Below are positions 1 to 5,536 of a stretch of DNA of 5,536 nucleotides, piece after piece. Numbering within the stretch: position 1 is the first letter of the stretch; every line of letters begins with the position of its first letter. This stretch comes from JASJHI01 sp965371355 (GTDB taxonomy: Bacteria; Actinomycetota; Acidimicrobiia; Acidimicrobiales; Ilumatobacteraceae). Below the pieces are notes generated by a model. It saw nothing but the letters and a program-made list of their open reading frames with translations. It was not told where the DNA came from and ran no database searches. Both the position numbers and the translations under genes were made by a program. The DNA lies in assembly GCA_965371355.1 (NCBI GenBank), contig CBDUYD010000185.1, positions 1 through 5,536 on the forward strand. The letters are read 5' to 3'.

Positions 1-44
1 CCTGCACATTGACATGGTCGCGTGTGGTCTGGGATCGTGTCGCG

Positions 45-1403
45 ATGGTCGGCGTCGGCGTAGAGAATCGAAGCGGCACGCCTACCGGGGCCGGCGGAGC
101 GGCCGATGCCATCATCATCGGCGCCGGTGTCATCGGTGGTGCCGTCGCGTTCGAACTGGCGCGGCGCGGTTGGCGCACTGTGAGCGTCGACAAGGGGCCG
201 GCTGCCGGCTTCGGCAGCACCAGCGCATCGAGTGCGATCATCCGCTTCAGCTACTCGACACACTCGGGGGTCGCCGCCGCGTGGGAGGGCATGCACTACT
301 GGCGGAACTGGGCCGACTACCTCGGCGCCCGGGACGAGAGCGGCTACGCCAAGTTCATCCGGTGCGGCATGGCCCTGCTCATCTCGGGCGAGTCGGGCCA
401 CCACACCCGCGTCAAGCCGATCTGGGACGAACTCGGCGTTCCCTACGAGCAGTGGAGCGCGGAGGAGCTGCGACGGCGGATGCCGGCGTTCGACCTCGGA
501 ATCTTCGGCCCTCCCGCCAGGGCCGACGACGAAGCCTTCTGGCACGAGCCCGACGGCGAGCTGTTCGGCGCTCTGTTCAGCCCCGATGGCGGCTACGTCG
601 ACGATCCCCAGCTCGCCGCTCACAACCTGCAACGGGCTGCCGAGGCGAACGGTGGCGAATTCCGTTTTCGGACCGAAGTGGTGGGAATCCTGCGCGACGG
701 CGAGCGGTGCGCGGGAGTGGAGTTGAGCGACGGCTCGACCGTGTCGGCACCGGTCGTGGTGAATGCGGGTGGCCCGCACAGCTCGCTGATCAACAAGCTG
801 GCCGGTGTGTACGACTCGATGAACATCAAGACCGAGGCGATCCGCCACGAGACGTACCACGTTCCCGGCCCGCCCGACCTCGACTTCACGACCGAGGGGT
901 TCGCGACCGCCGACGATGACACGGGCATCTACTTCCGGCCGCAGCCGGGCAACATGATCTTGATCGGCACGACCGATCCGCCATGCGATCCGCAGGTACG
1001 CGTCGGCGCCGACGCCGATCTCGGCGAGTTGACGCTCGACGGTTGGGAGACGAACACGATGCGCATCAACCGGCGGATCCCGTCGCTCGGCGTTCCCCCG
1101 CCGCACGAGAAGAAGGGTGTTGTCGATCGCTACGACAAGAGCGACGACTGGATCCCGATCTACGACCGCACCGACCTCGACGGCTTCTACGTCGCGATCG
1201 GCACGAGCGGCAACCAGTTCAAGAACGCCGGCGTCGCAGGCCAGATGATGGCCGAGTTGATCGAGGCGGTCGAGGCGGGCCGCGACCACGACGCCGAGCC
1301 GTTGCAGGTGACGGGACGCTTCACCGGGCTGTCGATCGACATGGGGACGTTCGCTCGCAACCGCCGGATCGACTCCCGCAGTTCGATGACCGTGCACGGC
1401 TGA
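45..1403 (+). CDS. FAD-dependent oxidoreductase, DAO family (sarcosine oxidase beta / glycine oxidase type)
   Basis: Predicted cytoplasmic flavoprotein that oxidises a secondary amine or amino acid; the substrate cannot be read from sequence. With the ATG start it has 452 residues, normal for single-domain DAO enzymes. Visible features are the dinucleotide-binding loop GAGVIG (26-31), an acidic residue ending the second strand (Asp49), the GSTSASSAIIRFSYS segment near the flavin (57-71), VVVNAGG (about 237-243), GIYFRPQPGNMILIGTTDP (294-312) and the C-terminal flavin-contact block GTSGNQFKNAG (about 386-396). Lys393 falls where monomeric sarcosine oxidase has its active-site lysine. The cysteine that links FAD covalently in monomeric sarcosine oxidase appears to be Asp here, so I infer non-covalent FAD. 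ATG45 is preferred because it lies closest to the Rossmann fold and has a weak GGGA 10 bp upstream. The frame stays open to the window edge, with a TTG at 9, so an upstream start is possible. It converges on the dimethylglycine-dehydrogenase-like gene. Family assignment is firm, substrate is not. Confidence 0.88.
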   Translation: MVGVGVENRSGTPTGAGGAADAIIIGAGVIGGAVAFELARRGWRTVSVDKGPAAGFGSTSASSAIIRFSYSTHSGVAAAWEGMHYWRNWADYLGARDESGYAKFIRCGMALLISGESGHHTRVKPIWDELGVPYEQWSAEELRRRMPAFDLGIFGPPARADDEAFWHEPDGELFGALFSPDGGYVDDPQLAAHNLQRAAEANGGEFRFRTEVVGILRDGERCAGVELSDGSTVSAPVVVNAGGPHSSLINKLAGVYDSMNIKTEAIRHETYHVPGPPDLDFTTEGFATADDDTGIYFRPQPGNMILIGTTDPPCDPQVRVGADADLGELTLDGWETNTMRINRRIPSLGVPPPHEKKGVVDRYDKSDDWIPIYDRTDLDGFYVAIGTSGNQFKNAGVAGQMMAELIEAVEAGRDHDAEPLQVTGRFTGLSIDMGTFARNRRIDSRSSMTVHG

Positions 1404-1435
1404 CGAGCCCAGCATGAGGACGAGCTCTCCGCGAA
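1404..1435. other. Short gap between convergent stop codons
   Basis: The 32 bp separate the TGA of the plus-strand oxidoreductase from the TGA of the minus-strand dehydrogenase. I see only the 6-bp palindrome GAGCTC and no stable GC hairpin followed by a T tract on either strand. No intrinsic bidirectional terminator can be supported. Transcription probably runs into the opposing gene or ends by a factor-dependent mechanism. Confidence 0.6.
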
Positions 1436-3907
1436 TCAGCTGCGCATGCGCGAGCCGGCCGAGTCGAACGGCGCCTCGGTGAGCAGCACCGCCGGGCGGC
1501 GGACGCCGACGACCTCGAGCTCCCACGGGCCCTCTGTCGCGGCATGTTCGGCGGGGACGTAGCCGAGCGCGATCGACAGCTCGCTGTGGTGCGCGTAGCC
1601 ACCCGAGGTGACCCAACCGACGACCTCATCGCCCAGCCAGATCGGCTCGTCACCGAAGCAGTCGGCGGCCTCGGCGCCGGTGCCGGTATGCATCGAGAAC
1701 ATGACGAGTCTGCGCGCCGGCCCCGCTCGATCGATCGCCGCCGCGGCGTCGCGACCGACGAAGTCCTTGTCGAGCCTGACCATCCAGCCCATGTTCGCCT
1801 CGTACGGGTCGTAGATCGGTCGGTACTCGGTGGCCCACCCACCCCAGCCCTTGTCGAATCGCATCGAGTCGAGCGCGCGCAGGCCGAACAGCTTCATTCC
1901 GTGGGGCTCGCCGGCGTCGATCAGCGTGTCGAAGAGCTGCTGCTGATAGCTCGAAGCGCACCAGATCTCGTATCCGAGGTCGCCGGTGAAGCTGATACGC
2001 CCGACGATCGCCTGGACCGCACCGACAAAGGTCTCGCGGAGGTCGAGGAACGCGAATGCCTCGTTCGACACGTCGATGTCGGTCAGATCGTCGAGCACCG
2101 CCCGCGACGATGGGCCGGCGATCGAGAGTCCGGTCAAGTCGTTGCCGCACACGCGGAGGTGGACCGCACCATCGTCGACCCCGGCGGTCGCCATCTCCTG
2201 ACGGAACCAACGAACGTGGTACTTCTCAGCGGCCCCGGATCCGAAGATCATGAACCGATCGTCGGCCAGCGCTCCGATCGTGAAGTCGCCGATCAGCTTG
2301 CCGGCGCGGTTGAGCATCGGCGTGAGCGCCAGGCGACCGATCGGGGGAACGTGGTTCGCCAGGATCGACTCGAGCCATGCCCTCGCGCCCGCGCCGGTGA
2401 ACTCGTACTTCGCGTAACCGGTGGTCTCGATCATGCCGACGCCGTCGCGCACCGCGGCGACCTCGTCGCCGACGACGTCGAATGCGTTCGACCGCCGGAA
2501 CGTGACCTGTTCGATGGGAGGCTCGCCGTGCCGCTGGAACCACAGAGCCTGCTCGAGTCCGAACGACACCCCGAACACAGCGTTGCGGGCCGCCAGCCGA
2601 TCGTGGATCGGTGACTTCATGTGTCCGCGCGCCTCCAACAGCTCCTCGTTGGGAAACGTGATGTGGAACCGGCGTCCGTAGTTCTCACGCACCTTGGCAT
2701 TCGTGTAGCGGGGGGTCGCCCACTCGCCGAAGCGGGCGTTGTCCATCCCCCACACGTCGAAGCCCGGATCGCCCGTGGTGATCCAGTTGGCCGTCGACAG
2801 ACCGACCCCGCCGCCTTGGCTGAGCCCGGCCATCACACCGCAGGCGAGCCAGTGTCCGGGCTGCCCGCTGACCGGGCCGATCAACGGGTTGCCGTCGGGA
2901 GCGAACGTGAAGGGACCGTTGATCGTCTGCTTGATGCCGATCTCGGCGAAGATCGGGAAGTGCTTGAATCCGATGTCGAGGTTCTCGGCGATGCGTTCGA
3001 GATCGGGGACGAGCAGCTGGGCGCCGAAGTCCCAGGGCGTCGTGTGGGGCGACCACGGCACGCCCTGGCGCTCGTATGTGCCGAGCAGCAGGCTGTTGCC
3101 CTCCTCGCGCATGTAGATTTCGCCGCCCAGGTCGACGACGTGGAAACCCGGCATCCGCGACGACGCCCGCCGCTCGGCGAGATCGGGCACCTCCTCGGTG
3201 AGCAGGTACATGTGCTCCATCGCCAGGATCGGCAGTTCGAGCCCGGTCATCCGGCCGACCTCGCGCGCCCACAGCCCACCCGCGTTCACGAAGTGCTCGC
3301 AGTGGACGATGCCGAGGTCCTCGTCATTGCGGGTGTCGTGGACGTGGATGTCCCAACCCCCGTCGGCCGCCCGCGCGACGTGGTGGGCCCACGTGTAACG
3401 GTTGATCTCGGCGCCGCGCGCCCTCGCCGCGTCGGCGTAGGCGTGTGTGACGCCGGACGGGTCGACGTGGCCCTCGTGCGCGTCGTACATCGCGCCGACG
3501 AAGTAGCTGGGGTCGAGGAACGGCACGAGGTCGTAGGCCTCGTCCGCCGAGATGAGCTCGGTCTCCATGCCGAGGTAGCGACCGCGTGCGTGGGCCATCC
3601 GCAGGAAGTCCATCCGTTCGGCCGTGTCGGCGAGTTGCAGCCCCCCGGTCATGTGGATCCCGCAGTCGCGTCCCGATTCCTCCTGGATCTTCTCGTACAG
3701 GTCGAGCGTGTAACGCTGGAGGGAGGCCACGTTGGGGTCGCCGTTGAGGGTGTGCACACCGCCTGCCGCGTGCCACGTCGATCCTTGGGTGAGTTCGCCG
3801 CGCTCGACCAGCATCACGTCGGTCCACCCCGCGTGTGTGAGGTGGTACAGCACCGACGCACCGACCACCCCGCCTCCGATGACGACGACCTGCGCTTCCT
3901 TCTTCAT
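1436..3907 (-). CDS. Dimethylglycine/sarcosine dehydrogenase-like FAD- and folate-dependent enzyme (DAO-GcvT fusion)
   Basis: Predicted cytoplasmic enzyme that oxidatively removes an N-methyl group (dimethylglycine to sarcosine, sarcosine to glycine, or a related N-methyl amino acid) and captures the one-carbon unit on tetrahydrofolate. Its 823 residues match the usual length of dimethylglycine dehydrogenase relatives. Domains in order: an FAD-binding DAO domain (about 1-370) with GGGVVG (11-16); a short linker domain (about 375-430); GcvT folate-binding domain (about 435-690); and GcvT C-terminal barrel (about 705-810). The GSTWHAAGG motif holds His46, the position of covalent FAD attachment in dimethylglycine dehydrogenases. 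His232 and Tyr265 fit the active-site His225/Tyr259 of Arthrobacter dimethylglycine oxidase. Asp541 in LIGDFTI fits the conserved folate-site aspartate. SFTGDLGYEIW (639-649) and LRALDSMRFDKG (676-687) are typical GcvT blocks. The ATG at 3907 is the only start in a useful place, six codons before the first strand. It follows the methyltransferase gene by 82 bp, probably in one operon. Sarcosine dehydrogenase or 4-methylaminobutanoate oxidase are alternatives. Confidence 0.92.
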   Translation of the reverse strand: MKKEAQVVVIGGGVVGASVLYHLTHAGWTDVMLVERGELTQGSTWHAAGGVHTLNGDPNVASLQRYTLDLYEKIQEESGRDCGIHMTGGLQLADTAERMDFLRMAHARGRYLGMETELISADEAYDLVPFLDPSYFVGAMYDAHEGHVDPSGVTHAYADAARARGAEINRYTWAHHVARAADGGWDIHVHDTRNDEDLGIVHCEHFVNAGGLWAREVGRMTGLELPILAMEHMYLLTEEVPDLAERRASSRMPGFHVVDLGGEIYMREEGNSLLLGTYERQGVPWSPHTTPWDFGAQLLVPDLERIAENLDIGFKHFPIFAEIGIKQTINGPFTFAPDGNPLIGPVSGQPGHWLACGVMAGLSQGGGVGLSTANWITTGDPGFDVWGMDNARFGEWATPRYTNAKVRENYGRRFHITFPNEELLEARGHMKSPIHDRLAARNAVFGVSFGLEQALWFQRHGEPPIEQVTFRRSNAFDVVGDEVAAVRDGVGMIETTGYAKYEFTGAGARAWLESILANHVPPIGRLALTPMLNRAGKLIGDFTIGALADDRFMIFGSGAAEKYHVRWFRQEMATAGVDDGAVHLRVCGNDLTGLSIAGPSSRAVLDDLTDIDVSNEAFAFLDLRETFVGAVQAIVGRISFTGDLGYEIWCASSYQQQLFDTLIDAGEPHGMKLFGLRALDSMRFDKGWGGWATEYRPIYDPYEANMGWMVRLDKDFVGRDAAAAIDRAGPARRLVMFSMHTGTGAEAADCFGDEPIWLGDEVVGWVTSGGYAHHSELSIALGYVPAEHAATEGPWELEVVGVRRPAVLLTEAPFDSAGSRMRS

Positions 3908-3932
3908 CGGTTCATCTTCATCGGTTCATCTT
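3901..3932. repeat. 14-bp tandem repeat, about 2.3 copies, over a start codon
   Basis: On the plus strand the unit TCTTCATCGGTTCA occurs perfectly at 3901-3914 and 3915-3928, and TCTT follows at 3929-3932. Read on the minus strand it spans the start codon and the first codons of the dehydrogenase gene. The period is not a multiple of three, so each copy shifts frame. It looks like a replication-slippage duplication of the translation start region. Confidence 0.9.
3904..3929 (-). promoter_or_regulatory. Nested mini-ORFs and ATGA overlap at the dehydrogenase start
   Basis: The minus strand has ATGs beginning at 3929, 3921, 3915 and 3907. Only 3907 is in frame with the dehydrogenase. Those at 3929 and 3915 each open the four-codon reading frame ATG AAC CGA TGA (Met-Asn-Arg-stop). 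The one at 3921 reads Met-Lys-Met-Asn-Arg-stop. The frames from 3921 and 3915 are the same and both end at the TGA at 3906-3904, which overlaps the real start as ATGA. No good Shine-Dalgarno sequence directly precedes 3907; the best candidates are GAAG about 8 bp upstream and a GGAG 12 bp before the 3929 ATG. Re-initiation or coupling from the mini-ORFs is therefore conceivable. The sequence arrangement is certain, the regulatory role is inference. Confidence 0.4.
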
Positions 3933-3989
3933 GATGGTGTGCTCCGGAATCACTCGAAAAACGCGCCTCGGGCCCGACGGGTCGCCGAT
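3908..3989 (-). other. Spacer between methyltransferase and dehydrogenase genes
   Basis: This 82-bp gap contains the tandem repeat at its dehydrogenase end. It also has a perfect 10-bp palindrome TCGGGCCCGA (3968-3977) followed, in the direction of transcription, by five T (minus strand, 3961-3957). The palindrome has no loop of its own and the flanking bases do not extend the stem, so it is at best a weak attenuator or terminator. I see no convincing -35/-10 pair, which favours read-through from the methyltransferase gene. Confidence 0.45.
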
Positions 3990-5519
3990 CTAGAAGTCGG
4001 TTTCGACGCCGCCCTCGGACACGCGCCGGTCGACATATTCGCGCAACTCCTCCTCGATCGCATCGTCGATCGGCGGAGCCTCGTAGCCACCGAGGATCTC
4101 GCGGGCGACGGTGTTGGCGCGGGTGCGCGAATCGGGCGAACCGGCCTCGGTCCACGTCTCCCAGTTGCGCCAATCGCTGGTCATCGGCCCGTAGAACTCG
4201 GTCGTGTAGCGAGCCTGCGTGTGGGCCTCGCCGAAGAAGTGGCCGGCTGGACCGACCGCGGCGATCGCGTCGACCGCGAGCGCGTCGTCGCTGAAATCGA
4301 GCGGCTCCAGGAACTTGGTGACCATGTGCAAGAGGTCGGCATCGATCACCATCTTCTCGAAGCTCGCATGGAGACCGCCCTCCATCCATCCGGCACCGTG
4401 GATCACGAGATTGGCACCGCCCATGATCGCGCCCCACAGCGCCCAGACGCTCTCGTAGCCGGCCTGTGCGTCGACGGCGTTCGAGGCGCTGACGTTCGAA
4501 GATCGGTACGGAAGGCCGTACCTGCGGGCGAGCTGACCGCCGATGAGACACGCCTTCGCGTACTCGGGTGTGCCGAACGCAGGCGCGCCCGATCGCATGT
4601 CGACGTTCGACGTGAACCCCCCGTAGACGGCCGGCGCGCCGGGCCGGACGACCTGGGTGAATGTGAGCCCGGCGAGCGCTTCGGCGTTCTGCTGCACGAT
4701 GGCCCCGGCGAGGGTGATCGGCGCCATCGCTCCGGCGAGCGTGAACGGGGTGATGATGATCACCTGGTTGCGCGCCGACATCTGGATGACGCCTTCGAGC
4801 ATCGGATGGTCGTAGCGCAGCGGTGAGCTGGCATTGATGACGCTGATGATGCTCGGCTCACGGTCGAACGTCGCGTGATCGACACCGCGGGCGATGCGTG
4901 CCATCTCGAGGCCGTCGAGGTTGCGCTGCTTGCCGAGGCTGTAGATGTGGAACGCCCTGTCGGTCAGCGTATGGGCGTCGTAGGCAGCTTCGAGGTGGCG
5001 GATCGAGGCGTGCAGGTCGATCGGTTCCACGGGGAAGCCGGCGAGCAGGTGAACCGAGGTGAGCATCTGCGCGAGCCGCAGAAAGTCCTGGTAGCCGGCG
5101 CGATCACCGGTGCGTCGGTCGCCGTCGAGGCTGACGTAGTTGGGCGCGCTCGCCACCGCCGAGTAAGCGACCCAGTCACCGCCGATCGTGAGGTCGCGCT
5201 CGGGCAACCGGCCGTGCAAGGTGAACTCCGACGGGATGAGATCGATGTGGTTGGCGATCATCTCGGGGTCGAAACGGACCCGGTCACCATCGACGCGGGC
5301 ACCGGCGCCGGCGAGCAGTGCGCGGGCCTCGTCGTGGAGGAAGTCGATCCCGACCTCGGCGAGGACGCGCAGAGACGCAAGATGGATCGCCTCGAGCTGG
5401 TCGTCGGACACGGCGGCGGTGGTGGGCAGGTGGCGCCGGGGTTGGTCGAACGGAGGCTGTTCGGCGATGACGCTTCGCGTTCGCCTGGCGCTGCGGGGTC
5501 GCCGCCGAGTGCCGCTCAC
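3990..5519 (-). CDS. MttB-superfamily (trimethylamine/quaternary amine) methyltransferase, non-pyrrolysine type
   Basis: Predicted cytoplasmic TIM-barrel methyltransferase that moves a methyl group from a quaternary or tertiary methylamine to a corrinoid protein. Characterised non-pyrrolysine members include glycine betaine methyltransferase MtgB. The 509 residues are close to family length. An Arg-rich N-terminus (5-15) precedes the first helices (DDQLEAIHLASLRVLAEVGID, 39-59). Family blocks follow: SVINASSPLRYD (226-237), GAMAPITLAGAIVQQNAEAL (263-282), VYGGFTSNVDMRSGAPAFGTPE (298-319), GGANLVIHGAGWMEGG (367-382) and VGPAGHFFGEAHT (422-434). The frame has no internal TAG, so pyrrolysine is not encoded; it ends in TAG after the complete C-terminus. 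The start is GTG at 5519. No Shine-Dalgarno is seen and the frame stays open to the window edge, so translation might begin slightly upstream. It lies just upstream of the dehydrogenase, which suits stepwise N-demethylation. No corrinoid protein gene is present. Substrate (glycine betaine, another betaine, carnitine, trimethylamine) is unresolved. Confidence 0.9.
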   Translation of the reverse strand: MSGTRRRPRSARRTRSVIAEQPPFDQPRRHLPTTAAVSDDQLEAIHLASLRVLAEVGIDFLHDEARALLAGAGARVDGDRVRFDPEMIANHIDLIPSEFTLHGRLPERDLTIGGDWVAYSAVASAPNYVSLDGDRRTGDRAGYQDFLRLAQMLTSVHLLAGFPVEPIDLHASIRHLEAAYDAHTLTDRAFHIYSLGKQRNLDGLEMARIARGVDHATFDREPSIISVINASSPLRYDHPMLEGVIQMSARNQVIIITPFTLAGAMAPITLAGAIVQQNAEALAGLTFTQVVRPGAPAVYGGFTSNVDMRSGAPAFGTPEYAKACLIGGQLARRYGLPYRSSNVSASNAVDAQAGYESVWALWGAIMGGANLVIHGAGWMEGGLHASFEKMVIDADLLHMVTKFLEPLDFSDDALAVDAIAAVGPAGHFFGEAHTQARYTTEFYGPMTSDWRNWETWTEAGSPDSRTRANTVAREILGGYEAPPIDDAIEEELREYVDRRVSEGGVETDF

Positions 5520-5536
5520 GCGGTCAATGTAGCCCG

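Noticed and set aside
1330..1341. Perfect 12-bp palindrome TGTCGATCGACA
   Set aside because: It lies inside the oxidoreductase coding sequence and arises from common Ser-Ile-Asp codons. CGATCG is frequent throughout this window, so no operator role can be supported.
1442..1451. 10-bp palindrome GCGCATGCGC close to the dehydrogenase stop codon
   Set aside because: It encodes Arg-Met-Arg at the C-terminus, is not followed by a T tract, and is too short and loopless to act as a terminator.
2621..3934. A 437-codon open frame on the plus strand opposite the dehydrogenase gene, with others opposite it at 1544-2614 and opposite the methyltransferase gene at 3732-4826
   Set aside because: Such long antisense frames are expected in GC-rich genes with biased third positions. 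Their translations are low-complexity, rich in Arg, Val, Asp and Gly, and show no family motifs, whereas the opposite strand encodes clear conserved enzymes.
3957..3990. GC-rich stretch with palindrome TCGGGCCCGA and a run of five T on the minus strand, resembling an intrinsic terminator
   Set aside because: The palindrome has no loop and the stem does not extend beyond it, so a stable hairpin is unlikely. A terminator here would also split a functionally matched gene pair.
3904..4551. A 215-codon minus-strand frame ending at the dehydrogenase start
   Set aside because: It overlaps the conserved 3' part of the methyltransferase gene in another frame and its product is Arg-rich with no recognisable domain. 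Only its last few codons matter, as the mini-ORF overlapping the dehydrogenase start.
4749..4764. Inverted repeat GGTGAT-GATG-ATCACC
   Set aside because: It falls within the methyltransferase coding sequence over a run of Ile codons and is explained by the protein sequence.

Overview
The window is GC-rich (about two thirds G+C by eye) and almost entirely coding. It carries three full-length or near full-length genes for C1 and methylated-amine metabolism. Strong G/C bias at third codon positions, frequent GATC-type codon pairs, GTG/ATG starts without strong Shine-Dalgarno sequences and this gene set suggest a high-GC aerobic bacterium. An actinobacterium of the Acidimicrobiia/Ilumatobacter type is my guess; a high-GC alphaproteobacterium is possible. 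No rRNA or other phylogenetic marker is present to settle this.

Layout: (1) 45-1403, plus strand, a single-domain FAD-dependent amine/amino-acid oxidoreductase of the DAO family (sarcosine oxidase beta / glycine oxidase type). (2) 1436-3907, minus strand, an 823-residue fusion of a DAO-type flavin dehydrogenase with a folate-binding GcvT module, of the dimethylglycine/sarcosine dehydrogenase type. (3) 3990-5519, minus strand, an MttB-superfamily (trimethylamine / quaternary-amine methyltransferase) protein without pyrrolysine. Genes 3 and 2 are co-directional with an 82-bp gap and probably form an operon, methyltransferase first. Gene 1 converges on them with 32 bp between the stop codons.

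Working model (inference): the MttB homologue takes one methyl group from a quaternary or tertiary N-methyl compound. The dimethylglycine-dehydrogenase-like enzyme then oxidatively removes further N-methyl groups and passes the C1 unit to tetrahydrofolate. The separate DAO flavoprotein may oxidise the resulting secondary amine or amino acid. The corrinoid protein and corrinoid:folate methyltransferase expected to partner an MttB enzyme are not in the window.

The most distinctive DNA-level feature is a 14-bp tandem repeat at the start codon of the dimethylglycine-dehydrogenase-like gene. It creates four closely spaced ATGs, two four-codon mini-ORFs, and an ATGA stop/start overlap with the real gene. 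No mobile element, CRISPR array, RNA gene or convincing terminator was seen.
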